Assembly: GCA_947396885.1 (NCBI GenBank)
Contig: OX377202.1
Span: forward strand, 86,532,408 to 86,596,407
Origin: Heligmosomoides polygyrus polygyrus
Taxonomy: Eukaryota; Nematoda; Chromadorea; Rhabditida; Heligmosomidae
DNA: 64,000 nt
Direction of reading: 5' to 3'
Part shown: positions 12,101 through 23,700 of the stretch, piece after piece
How the letters are laid out: every line of letters begins with the position of its first letter
Position numbering within the stretch: position 1 is the stretch's first letter
Translations under genes and position numbers: made by a program
The notes under the pieces: generated by a model
Told to the model about the DNA's origin: nothing
The model's input: the letters and a program-made list of their open reading frames with translations, nothing else
Database searches by the model: none

Positions 12101-14606
12101 AAGGCATGTCAGTTTCTCGTCAAGTTGGACACTTTTCAAAAAATTGGAAATTGTCAATTAGATACTCTTCTAAGCTAGTTGGACGCTCTTCGAACGAAAG
12201 TGAACATCTATGTATATCGTTTCCACGTCAAGCTGGACACCTTTGAAGTACACTTTTCCAATCTAGCCTAAGACTTTTGAAATCAGAGCGAACTCTTCAC
12301 CATTTGAAGAATTTCTGTTTGTATTGAGTATGACACCTTTTAGCGATGCAACAAAAGCACTGTAAAGAATACACATATCGTCACTTTGGTAGATCATGTA
12401 AGTGAAATTTCCCCTACCAATCAAATAAAAGTTGCGGCCAACTTTTTGTGTGTGGCGCGATCTGATCCCTTAATGCCTATATGCTTACCTGTTTAGGTCC
12501 CGTTTATAGTTCCGATGCCATGCGACGCGATTGCATGTATAGCGGCCAAACTGGACAATCAATGTAGCCACTATACGTGGCGTCGCATCGCTCCGCTTCG
12601 AAGTATGAACGGCCCTTAGGCTAGCTTAGAAGTGTCTAATTTGATTTGGAAAGTGTCCGATTCAATGAAAAAATGGGCAGAGACTCTCTAGAAAGTTTGG
12701 AATAATTTCTCGTTTGAGAATAATTGGTAAAACTTTTTTGAAGTTTAAAAATTCAAATATAGGTGAACACCACGCCATTGAAGTTGCTGGAATGCCGAAA
12801 GTCGAGGTTCTAATCCAGTGGCCGACTGGAGGTGCAACTTCCTCTGGACTGACTAAATTTGGTTTAAGGGCGTTAAAGGCCCACTTTTTGGATGCTTTGT
12901 TAGTCAGTTCAAGATGAACCTAGCTAATAGGTGTTTTTGGAGGGATCAAATCGGTCGTTATTTTCGCGTGGTTCAAAACGATTGAATATTCTGTGTTCAT
13001 ACTTCCGACTCCCAGCGACTCAATGACACGTATAGTGCCGAATTGATTGATCGCATCGCTTGATACGATATATTCAGCGGACAGCGCGTCAGGGTATGAG
13101 TGGGGATCAAGTGCAGAGCGTGGGGATTCAGAAAGTGTACCCTATTGTCGTTCAACATGCGTCAGGATTCAGAAGACGTGCCACAGACCTCCAGCTTGCG
13201 TAGGGTTTCCGAGTAAGGGGACCAGTAGGAGGGGATCAACAAAGGCGGACCACTAGAGGGAGGGGAGGGAATAAGGGGGAGCAATACTTTCCCTCAATAT
13301 CGTCCAGTGTGCGTCGGGTTTCTGAATACTTTCGAGCACCGGTTTGGACTCTCATGACCTGTTTCTCGACACGTCGAGAACGGGCACTTCGAAGAATAAA
13401 TCGAGTACATGCGATAGAGGTGGGCTTCATGGGAGCACTGTAAATTCTGACTCACCATATCCCGTTGCACTAATCTATATAGTGAAACAGTTTTTTTACT
13501 GTAGTAACCGTAAGAAGGCCTAAAGAAGAAAGGAGGAAGGTTCTTCTATTCTCTGGGTTTGTGGGCGAAGCCCGCAACCAGACCTTTGGCGGCCGATAGG
13601 CTACTGAACGTCCGGGAGTGATACATACCGATAGCAGCCGGGTGACCTTCACGGAGATTGCATGTTGAACCGATCTTCTTATTTATAATGAGGGGAGGCA
13701 GGATGCTAGCCAACCGACATCACTGGAGAAATGGTAGGTTTTGGCGGGCTTGCACCAGCTTCTGTCGAAGCGACAACGCTTCTCGCATCAGAGGAACGTG
13801 GCGGCACATCTGGGGGCAGGTTCCAACTTCTCTCTTCTTAAAACGTCGGCAGGAAGTTATGTTTGTCAATATGTTGTGCCGCTCGAGGTTTTGGTGGATC
13901 TTTATTTAGTGGCCTGACGTTTCGACTTCCCATCGTCTTCAGAGCCGCATAGAATCTAACACAGAGGCTGATGTTCGCCCACGTTATATAACCTGTAGAG
14001 GCGAAGTCCTATAGAGTATCTACTGGTCATATAGCATGGTCTAACATCAGCCACTGAGACGGCTCCAATACGCCACAAAAGACGACTGGGAGTAGAAACC
14101 TCAGGCAACGAAATAAGGATTTACCAAAACATTGAGTGGCACAACATGCTGACAAACATAACCTTCTATGCCGAGGTTTCAAGAAGAGAGAAGTTGGTAA
14201 CTGCATCGAAATGTTCGCCACGGCTCTTCTCTCTCTGTTGCGAGAAGCGCTGTCGCTGCGTCAAAGGTGATGCAAATCCGCCGAAGCCTACTATTGCTCA
14301 GTGGTATCAGTCGACCGGTATCCCTCTGCTCTTCATTACAGATAGGAAGATCGGATCAACCTGCAGTCTCAATGAAAATCACCCGGCTGTTATCGATCGA
14401 TGCAAAGGATCTGTTTACAATAGTATTTTTAATGAAAAATTCAACGGCACTCGCATTTCAGCTGCATGCGTCAACCTCAAGGCAAGTACCTGCTGATGAA
14501 GGACCCTCAATCACCGGTAATAAGGCTCTACTCTCTACCAGAAGGAACGTTCGAGAGCGAGCAGGATTCGAACGATGAGCACGGAGGAGACTCGGACGAC
14601 AGTTAA
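3188..14606 (+). CDS. eif-3.D: translation initiation factor eIF3 subunit D, complete, 14 exons
   Basis: eIF3d is the cap-binding subunit at the edge of the cytosolic eIF3 complex. Exons: 3188-3301, 5407-5477, 5673-5760, 5831-5979, 6056-6155, 7310-7459, 7584-7757, 8604-8762, 8970-9106, 10742-10823, 10884-10969, 11070-11154, 11226-11401, 14462-14606. All junctions are GT-AG and all phases match, giving 571 residues. Family signatures in order: [29 protein letters not shown], a basic [10 protein letters not shown] region, [134 protein letters not shown] and an acidic tail. An in-frame ATG at 3092 could extend the protein; I prefer 3188 because it fits the family length. Introns 1, 7, 9 and 13 carry transposons, and intron 9 holds a partial copy of the convergent gene. 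Confidence 0.97.
3424..3725 (+). repeat. SINE-A copy (tRNA-derived)
   Basis: Full-length copy in eIF3d intron 1. The tRNA-like head has an A-box-like GTAGAGCAGTCGG and a B-box-like GGTTTCGATTTCC. The body runs through AAGCGCTGACTT to the tail CGCCGTCCTTTACC. Confidence 0.85.
3750..4383 (+). mobile_element. piggyBac-type non-autonomous element
   Basis: The element is bounded by TTAA at 3746-3749 and 4384-4387, the target site of piggyBac transposons. Its ends are inverted repeats: CACATTGACGACCGC on the left, and CCCATTGGCGACCGC when the right end is read in reverse. Near 3949-4000 one frame reads [13 protein letters not shown], which resembles the C-terminal cysteine-rich end of piggyBac transposases, so this looks like an internally deleted relic. 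Near the right end are two 23-bp direct copies of a motif with GGGCCGAAATCGG at 4306-4370. It lies in eIF3d intron 1. Confidence 0.7.
8163..8280. repeat. MITE with perfect 28-bp inverted ends
   Basis: Positions 8163-8190 and 8253-8280 are exact reverse complements (GGCCTATGTTATACTTCGGC and eight more bases). The 62-bp centre is CG-rich and has no gene. Related ends occur near 49116-49140. It is inserted in eIF3d intron 7. Confidence 0.85.
9320..9511 (-). repeat. SINE-A copy, truncated and mosaic
   Basis: Reads from the SINE tail (GGATAAAGGACGGTGTTAC at 9339) to ...TGGTACCAATTCTCCG, where it stops at a junction with the duplicated gene segment. From about 9440 on it is identical to 25176-25253, while its first half is unlike that copy. 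Confidence 0.8.
9512..10214 (-). pseudogene. duplicated fragment of the EGF/DOMON gene inside eIF3d intron 9
   Basis: Near-identical copy of 24369-25072. It contains part of exon 7 (from about 9512), a copy of exon 6 at 9880-9998, a copy of exon 5 at 10120-10197, and the introns between. Exon 5 is intact and encodes the EGF stretch with [20 protein letters not shown]. The exon 6 copy is 119 bp instead of 120: a run of five T at 24748 is four T here, which shifts the frame. It lies antisense to eIF3d with no gene start or end, so it is a pseudogene fragment. Both flanks are SINE-A sequence. Confidence 0.9.
10215..10508 (-). repeat. SINE-A copy, mosaic
   Basis: Its first part (10215-10285) matches the SINE at 25073-25143, including the diagnostic GATAATGGAGAAATGACGG. 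Its second part, with the tRNA-like head (complement of CTTGGTTGGCCTGGCCGGG and the A-box region at 10487-10505), is clearly different from that copy. Confidence 0.85.
11659..11966. repeat. fold-back element with tRNA-like arms
   Basis: The two arms (about 11668-11771 and 11845-11966) are inverted copies. Each reads outward through a tRNA-like block with a B-box-like GTTCGAGCCC (right arm, near 11917) and ends GTTTTGATCGCAATAAAAC. The same family forms the element at 22831-23114 and a single arm at 54290-54375. It lies in eIF3d intron 13. Confidence 0.7.
12110..12735. repeat. AAGTGTCC-family dispersed repeat
   Basis: AT-rich element built from words such as CAAGTTGGACACTTTTC on the left and AAGTGTCCGATTC on the right, in inverted orientation. 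It contains a nested MITE at about 12495-12618 whose ends (CCCGTTTATAGTTCCGA and its inverse near 12605) pair. No coding sequence is seen. Confidence 0.65.
13755..14272. repeat. fold-back element, arms of about 185 bp
   Basis: 13755-13945 and 14088-14272 are inverted copies of one another at moderate identity. Shared words are CGACAACGCTTCTCGCA, CAACTTCTCTCTTCTT and TATGTTTGTCA. It fills the end of eIF3d intron 13, about 190 bp before the last exon. Confidence 0.75.
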
Positions 14607-14701
14607 ACTCCCCTGTGATCCGAAGGTTTTATTGGAGGGATGGATTCTGCTGTTGACTTCAGTTTTAGTGGGAATTGTTAAGTGATGATGATGTTTCGTT
14701 G

Positions 14702-14707
14702 AATAAA
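14702..14707 (+). terminator. polyadenylation signal of eIF3d
   Basis: AATAAA lies 96 bp after the eIF3d stop codon. It is the only canonical signal before the convergent gene's last exon begins at 14779. Confidence 0.75.
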
Positions 14708-14778
14708 GCTATATTTTTCTCGACGAGCGGTCATGTTTAGAAGGTTTTATCACTATTTCGAACAGACATCACATATAT

Positions 14779-17700
14779 TTAATACATTACAATGAAGGCA
14801 GTAACGAGAACAAGTAGCAGTATCGTGGAGGATCGAGCTGAGTCGTCGACGTCGTGGTAGACATGAGGAGGTGCTGTCGTTGTGGTTGGCGGTGCTGGTT
14901 TTCGTGAGCTCGTCACCTTGGCAGTGGTCGCAGTGGGCGGCGGTTGCGTTGGAGCTGGTTCGGCTGAATGAAAACGATTACATCTGTCCAAGGCGCAGTG
15001 GTGGAGGACGTCGTTAGCGCCTGAATGACTAGCTCGGGTTCAAGACCGCACGCGAGTCAGAGTAACAAGGGATTTCTGTGCACTTACCGCCAACGATTCT
15101 CAACGAGACCTATGTGGTTCTCTAGGGAATCGTACTAGGAGCACAGTGGTAATTTTTTTGCGGCGGGTCATGCCGCTGGGTGCTACAAAAATGGCAAAAT
15201 ATTGTGCGTAATAAACCGGCCTCGCTTTGCAGTGGGCCCGAGAGGAATGGAGGCCATCTGGCTGACCCGTGTGCTGAAGAAATTCTAGCCCACGCCTCGG
15301 TTAAAATTTTGGTAATCTGCGGACCCCGCTTCTACAGCATTCCAGGGGTTTCGATGAAAAAACTCAGGGGGGGGGGGCACTTTTTAAGTTGCTCCCTTCG
15401 TCAAATTGTTTTTTCCGCAAATGGTTCGACAACGACGGAAACAGTCCGTCGAAGTAACGGCCGGTGAACACGGTGGGTGGGCAAGAACATCCGAAACACT
15501 GGTGTTTCTTCCGAGTCTCCCTTCCAACGTGTAGGCGCGCATTGTCGTGAATGAAGAAGACCTTGTCTTGTCTCCCACGAAGAGCTGCTTCAACGCGGTC
15601 CAGCTGCCTGCAGTAGACATCGCTGGTGACAGTAGTGCTTGCATGTAGCAGCTCCCAGTGAAAGACTCCTTTGCAATTCCACCAGACCAGAGCATCACAT
15701 TTTTTTTTTCGGTGAAATTCCTGTCTCGGAGTTCCTACTTTGCCGCGACTGAGCCACAGACGCTTTCGCGTGTGGTTAACGCAGGCTACCACTTTTCGTC
15801 CCTAGTCACCAGTTTCTCAAGCGAAGAAAAATTCCGCCGTAAAGTCAAGAAGTTCATGCACGCATCTTAGCGCACCTGTAGCTGATGACCGCTAAGTTCA
15901 TGCATCATCCATGTAGGATATCTATATCTCTTCCCAGGGCCACGTAGGTGTCCAGCTATGGTGGTGTGATTGCACTCGAGATCCTCTGCCAATTGGGTGC
16001 AACGCCGTGGGATCCTTCTTAGCCAGCTGCAGAAGGCGCTCCTAATTCGATGCGACTGGCCTTCCAGACCGCGGTTGGTCCTCCAAGCAGAAGTCTCTGT
16101 TCTTGAATTTCCGGAACTGTACTTTTCCTTCAATTCACTGCGACTGGCCTTCCATAGGAGACAGTGGTAGGTCCCCTCGTTCCACATATGTTATGCGACT
16201 CCTGAACTGCTTTGCTCTTTGAACTCGTAAAGCAGAAGCAGTCGTGAACGATTTTCTCTGCTATAGTCGTAACGGAATATGACGACAGTAGTGGTAAGAG
16301 CAGGTCAGCCTATAAAAACGTTGTTGGGAGAAGTCTTCAGAACACGTTTCAAAAATTTGGCGGAACGCCAAAGTGAGTGGCGCAAACTTTCCTTCCAACC
16401 TAACATTGTATTCCTCAGAATGCCAAACGGAGGTCTGGATGCCTACTACAACACAGTAAGGGCCGGATCAACATATCTCGCACTGGAGAGCAACATCAGC
16501 CCTACTTCTGAGTCTTTTGTATCTTTCAAACGAGTCGCAAAACATGCTCTCCTACAGAATTAGTGAGATTGCTGTTTCAAATTACTGAGTTACAGTTACA
16601 CGTTTTATCCTTTCTCGCTATGTTTCACAGTGATGTTTAAGTTTGGTTGATGCTATGTTGTATTTCTCACAACTGTCTTTTATGGTCGTAATAAATTGAA
16701 TTGAATTGAGTTGAGTTATCGAGCACCTTCGTGCTCTTTAAACGAAGAGGATCCACTGGGCTATTTTGGCACACGACGAGGGCCAATGAAGAGCATTGCT
16801 AGTCGTCAGTATTAAGGGTCAACGGGACAACAAATGGTGATGCCTATAAAACATCTCATTCTTTCCCATGAAGAGAAGATAGGCAGTATAACGGCTGGGC
16901 AGGGAGGAGTCTTTCTTAAGATGCGACACGACTCAAACAAGAACACGAAGGTAACTCAAAGGCATTGCGCCTAGTAGTGCATTTGAAGAAGGCGCCGGCC
17001 AATGCACGCATCTCAGATCAACGATGTTTGCTCGAGTCCCGCCCAAGCCAACCAAGCCTTCCATCCCTGTGGAGTCAAAAGACTGATACCACACTTGTGC
17101 TAATTTGTGCCACACAACATCTTCTTGAAACAGCATGCGTGGCGCCTCCCAAAAGTGATTCATTTATCCTTTCTCCTAAAATATCCAAAGGAGCGAAATC
17201 TCCGAACGATCGATATTCCTCGAGCGAGAAGAATCCAATGGAGCACTCTGGCACGCAACATGGAATGGCGACGCTGCTAGCCTCAGGTCAGGCAACTCGA
17301 GAATCAACGAAACGACAGGCAACAGCCAAAGGAGTTCTGTTTGTTGTGAAGAGAGTAGTGAATTACTAAGAAGTGAAGGTCGTGAGTGTAGCTATCTTAG
17401 ATTCTGATAAACGATACGCAAACTGAGCGGTCTTACCTGCAGCGATATTGACTCCGAAGGCGACGTCTCCAGGTTTCGGTAGCTTTACCGGTATGGTGAA
17501 GTCTATCGGATGAACGCCTCGATTCTTACCTGGAAGACGACTGAATAATGCAAACTATTCACCATTTTTAATCTGACGAGGTCATACATCCCGTTGCTAT
17601 GAAGATCTAAGCTATAAGCGAATAGGGCTCATCGTCTCTAAGGCGGTATTTATATTAGCTGATCGAAAAGTCTTGCAACACTAGCACAGCAATATTCAAA

Positions 17701-20700
17701 TTTGTTCCTATTTGCTAAAACAAAAACTCAGTCCACGATATATTCCTCATCCAATTCTATTCTGCCCCATTATTCAGGCAGCCTTTTCAATTCCTTTCCG
17801 CCAGAATTCCAAAGGCTGTGAGGAAAAGAATTCAGAAACCTCCATTTCCAGTTGACGTCGATCATCGAACTCTCTACCTCAAAGATACTGCTTCAGAGCT
17901 CTGAACAGGTGGTAGTCAGAAGGAGCGAGGTCCGGAGAGTACGAGAACTTCCCAGCCCAACTCCTGGACGCGTTGTCGTGCAGCAGGTAGACATCTTCTC
18001 GTCCTGGACGTTTTTGGCGCATGGCGTCGGCCAAGTTCTGGAGCTGGGTAGCATATACAGATGCTGCGACTGTGGTCTTACTATCCACCAACTCCCAGTA
18101 AAGCATGCCTTCTGAGTCCAACAGGCGGGCGTCCGGAACGAGGTCGACCTTCGAGAGAGATATCTCCAGCCTTGAAGCGCTGATGCCAACAGGCCGCTGT
18201 GGAATAGTGATTGACTTCCTCCTTGAATGCAGCGCAGATGTTGGAGGCTGCAGTTCTTGCCGAATGGCCTTGCAGAAATTCGTAGTAGACGATAGGTTGT
18301 AGGATGCTGCTGCCTATAGTTGACTATGTCGCTGTGTTCCTACTCGACGAGGCCTTATATAGTACGCTTGAGGAAGCTTCGAGAATGTACCGTGACGTCA
18401 CCGCACAAAATAAGTACTGTAAGAGCTTTAACAAATTTAACAGACAGTAGCATAAAGTGTTGCAAGACTTTCCGATCGACCCAATACTTCAGACGCCGGG
18501 CGACGCTGCTTTATGAAAGATACACAGTTCGCGTTGACGATCGATATTGATAGCTTTCATAAGCTCGCGATGTTCCGCGATGGAATATTCGTTTTTTTGC
18601 ACTTTTTTATCTGATGTCTGTCCTATAAGGCCATTACAATAAAATAAAATGAAATAAAATAAAAGTGTAAATGCTGGCGGAACATATGCTTCATACTTTT
18701 GGAAAATGATGTGCTCGTACCTAAAAGGCAAAGAAATGCCAAATAAATCGAGAGGATCGTTATTCACCATGAGCTCACTAAACCGCAAAATTTGTTGCAG
18801 CAAAATGGGAATTAGTTATTGTTCTTTCTTTGTCCTTGAGGTCGAAGAAAGAGTGGACGGAATTCTTTTCACCCAAACCTCGCCCAGAGTGTTTATTTGG
18901 AGGCTGATCACGAAATTAATGTCTGTTTTTGAAATTCGGCCGATTACGGTAGGTTACGGTAGGTACGAGTGACTACGGCTGTCGAGGTCATAATCGCCTA
19001 CTTCGCCGAGACTTTGGCTATAGGGGTTATCTGGGGTGCTGATTACGAATCTGACATCCGTTTTTCGTATTACGTAGGAGTACGGTAGGTTATGATAGGT
19101 GCGGGTGACTAGCGTCATGATGACTTAGTCAGCCTTAGTCACCCATGCCTACTGTGACCAACCGTAATACGCCAAATTTTCAAAACTGATATCAAAATCG
19201 TGATCAGAACCGCCAAATTACCCCCGGGCGAAGTTTGGGAGAAATAGGTGAATATGGCCTAGATGTCCTTAGTCACCGGTGCCTACCGTAACCCCACAAT
19301 CCTGGAGGTCGAGCAGAGCTCGAACAAAATTCGCCCAAAGTTCGCCAATGGGGGTTATTTAGGGTACTGATCACGAATTTGACATCCGTTTTCAAAAATT
19401 CAGCCGACTACTGGGGGTTACGGTAGGTACGAGTGACTACGGCTGTCGAGGTCATATGTAGTCACCGATTTCGTCGAAAATTTGGATATAATGGTTACCT
19501 AGGATGCTGTATACGAATCTACATCCCTTTTTCGTATTACACTGAACGGTAGCTGCGGTTAAGGAACGCTTTAGAATGGATTCCTGGAGGCATCCCTTGA
19601 GGCGATCGCTGCGGGACCACTAGCATACTGTGCTTCTACCGTATTTGCCCATTCTGTGAGTTGCTAGATTCGTAATCAGCACCCCGGATAACCTCCATAG
19701 ACGAAGTTTGGGCGAGGTCGGTGATTATTACCTCGACAGCTTTAGTCTACCGTGCCTACCGTAACCTACCGTAATCGCCGAACTTTCAAAAAACGAAAAA
19801 AAGTTTTTGACCTTGCCGGGAAATTTTTTATGAAAAAACACTCACTCCCGTGGTACTTCAGGATGTCGTCCGTATAGAAGGGCGCTTTGGAATTGGACCG
19901 TTCGAGAGCTGACGGCGCTCCATGCGCGTAGGCATCCTGTTGCTGGCCTTTGGCCCAGACGACGAACATCCGTCCCGGGCCGAGTGGGTGATCAGTGGGT
20001 TCGATCTCTGGAAAATAGGATCTGTTGACTGGTTCGATCCCTTGAGGTGAAATGGCACAATTACCTTGGATGGGTCTTCGGAACATGACAATCGTTCGTC
20101 CGTCAAGCTCACGACCAGCCACAGCAACCAGCGACATTTCACCTTCGTACCTGGAAGGGAAAGCTTTTAGAAACTACAGAATCGCGAAACAATGTCTACA
20201 GACTCATGGTGGACGCTTTGCTAGACTAGGATTAGTTTACTTGCACTTTATTGGCTTGTCGTTAATGCGTCCCACATGGGAAGATGAACCCGCCTTCCCA
20301 AATTGCATGGAACCGGCGCACCATTCGTGATTGGTTGATACGCATGTTCTTGTCGCCCCGCCTTCCTACGTAGGCGAGATTACCGACATTTACAGCCTCA
20401 TTTGTAACTAAGAAAGAGAACTACTAATTTGGACCACCTTCAGTCCATATTTATTCAGATGTTGAAACGGGAAAAATTAAACAATCGAACGCAACGCGCT
20501 TCACCAACCAGAAGTCCTCTAGCGGGGTGGATCGATCCCTGGAATAGGAGTCTTGCACTCGAGTACGTCCGTCTCGTACGGCGCCGATCACCACGTCAAT
20601 GCAGTCCATGGCATGGAGCGGTGCACGCAGAGCTGAGTCTACTGTAATACAGGAGAATTAGGGATTAGGGGGTTAACTGTAGGATTTTATTATTTACTAA

Positions 20701-23700
20701 AATAGAAACTCTTAAGCGGTTGTAAAAACTACATTTAAAAAAATGTTGTCCTTGGCAGTGGCTAAATTTTCTCAGCACAGAGGTTGCTCATACGTTTTCT
20801 ATCCAGTCTCTAACGCTGAACATGGCCTATGCTAGTCATTAGGGAACTCTGAAATATTCTAATTAATTATTTTTAGTTCCTTATACTATCATATTATAGA
20901 ATAAGCCGCTAAGCACTAAGTCATACTATCGATGGGCGCCGTCGGAAAAATTATAGCCATCAAATAGGGGAAAATTGGGGAACTGGTCATAAAATAGCGA
21001 AAAATGTCCAGACGCCTTCTACGTGCCAGAGGTCCAGAAGACGTGCCGAAGACGTCGCTCAACGTGCATGGAGAATCAGAAGATGTGCGGAACATGTCGT
21101 GCACTAAGTGGGATCATTGAGAGGGGCCAGAAGCAGTAACGGGGATCAATTCCAGTAAGGGAGGACCAGTAGCGGGGAACCAATACCAGTAAGGAGGGGA
21201 GGGGAGGGGATTAATGAGGGAGCAGTACCAGTAAGGGGGGGGGTAAGGGCGAACCATTAGGGAAGGACAGTAGAGGGGACTAACAATAAGTGGAATCACT
21301 AGGGAATGACTAACAAGGGAGGGTCTGAACGGGAGGAGCGTGTCATAGGGAGAAAAAACTTTTGAAAATGGTATAGACGACAGAATCCCCAAATCTCAAC
21401 CAGTCATTTGAAATGCGAAAATTCAGTAGCGCACAAGAACCAAGCCACTGACCTTCCTCGCATGAAGCAACCCCACTTCTACTGCGCTCCGAGCCGCTTG
21501 CCGGCAGAGGCATCGCGGGCGTACAAGACCCCCAAACTCGTGCTGAGCCGTATTCCTATGAGGTTCCAAGGACCCCTACTCCTTTGGTTTAACGACATGA
21601 CAAAAAATAAACACATTTTAATACTAATTGAAGAGTGGGGATTCGCCCCATATGACTTGCTTCCCCCGTTCAGACATACGCTTCGAACCCTTCCCTTTTA
21701 AGGGGGAACCTGTGAAGAGGGAACTAAAGGGATCAGTAAAGTGATCACCACTTACTTTCAGTCTAAAGTCTCTCAAATTATACCAAATCTCCCTTAAACA
21801 AAATAATATTCCAACCATCTTGGGGAGTCTGCAGTTTATCCTATAAGAAGCTCGTTTCGATTTGGAAGAGTTCGCTTTGATTTCAAAAGTGTTAGGCTTA
21901 GGCTTAGAAGACTGTCCAATTTGATTTGAAAAGTGTCCGATTCGACGGGAAATATAATATCTGCACGTTTGTTGGCTCTCTTCGTCGCCTAGTTAGTGTT
22001 TATTCATTTATCCATCTATCCGTCTACTCATTCATTTACTTATTTATCCATTGATTAATTTATTTATCCACTTAATTGGTTTTTTATCGTTGCATACGTG
22101 ATTGTAGTGGAGCTTGGGTGCATAGCCAGTACAAGGCTGTGCTCTCGATTTTTTTAAAAATGTATTCGAATGGTTTCGAATGCTCACAAATTTAGAACAT
22201 TCAAATCAACGGCTTTTCTGATTAATCGAATCGAAACCGAATAAATTCGAAAAATGCGGTTTCCTGAATATATGAATTCGAGGACAATCAAAGAATGCAA
22301 TTTTTGAAATATTCGATTTCGTGTATTCAAACTCAAATAAAAATCATTCGAATGCCTATAGGACAAATAGGACATTCGAGCACAATTATGATAGCCAGTG
22401 TGAGCGATGCAGTAAGTAAACAGAGACGAGGCACTACTCACGCAGTCCGTTGTTCCTCGGCATGACTGGACGTGGTCCTTCCTGGGCGACTTTCGCTGGC
22501 GGATGATCGCGATCAAAGATGGCTTCGCGTTGTTGTGCTTCTGTTTGTTCAGCCGTTGTATCGATCTGAAGACGAATCTTTTCGTGAAAACAGTGAAGCC
22601 CGAAGGACAATGACAACAACTGCAATGCAGGGAATGGGCAAGGGCCAGGTGTCATTTTCGTGAAAGAATCACTCGAGGTCTAGAGAGATTAAAGCCCTCT
22701 GTAAACGCTGTACCAAGGGTCCTTCCCCAACAACATTGGAGTTCTAGACAAGCAATAGGTTGAATAGCTGAGCACCAGCTAAATTGCTAAATATATGTAG
22801 TATAAATAGTGGTGGCTAAGCACCGTAAGCTGTCACAGCAATGTTTTGTTGTGATCAAACTTCTAGCGCCAGGCGGGACTCGAACCCGCACCTTCCTCTG
22901 ACCGGGCGGGAATGCTCTACGGCATTACATCACCGGCGCTGTTTGATCGAACGCAACATCCACACCTTGTGGGACCCATTAGCAACCACCCGCATATCGG
23001 GATGCCTCAATATATCGGGATGCGTAGAGCATTCCCGCCCGGTCAGAGGGAGGTACGGGTTCGAGTCCCGCCTGGCGCTGGAAGTTTTGATCGCAACAAA
23101 ACATCGCTGTAACACCTTACATTCTCGGTACCGGCCAATTGAGGCTTAAAGAAACTGAATTAAATACCGTATGCCTTTTGCAGGTAGATAGGGAGGATAA
23201 CGAGTGTGACTAGCGATAAATCACAGAATGCAAGAATACCAGCACCGACGGAGACCGAACCCGTGACCACCTCCTGCTAGGCGAGAGCACTACCACTGCG
23301 CAGCTAAGGCCTGCGCTAATTACGAGTAGCTCTGCCCATCGCTTCATCAGCGTTCGCGACATGCAGTCGAGAACGCGGAGTTTTGCCGGCCAGTACTCGA
23401 TGAGGAGGTCCATTTAGCAAAATCGGCCCGCATATTTGTAATCAGCGTTTGAAGCACATTCATTGGTCTCTTTACATAGAGAGCCGAAGGCATTCCCTGG
23501 TAATAAAAGCACCGGTTCTGTTGTTAAACCTTTTTATCGATTTTAGTTAATTTATTTAAAATCGTTTTTATAAGATTAGATTTTATTTTTAGGTTTTAAT
23601 TTTGTTGAATGTTCCAGGGTGCTAGAACCAATGAGCTTCACATTGTCGTTTCATTTGAGCCTTAAGCTTTGCGCCACGACTTGGAATTCGTGGCGCAAAG

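Noticed and set aside
16279..16563. 94-residue open frame beside the mariner relic
   Set aside because: No similarity recognised and it lies in a repeat-rich intron of the DOMON gene; not reported as a gene.
18900..19790. CRISPR-like array
   Set aside because: Repeats are diverged, of mixed orientation and irregular spacing, in a eukaryotic intron.
22869..22943. A functional tRNA gene
   Set aside because: The T arm and acceptor-like ends are good, but the D and anticodon arms do not fold and the block is part of a repeated fold-back element.
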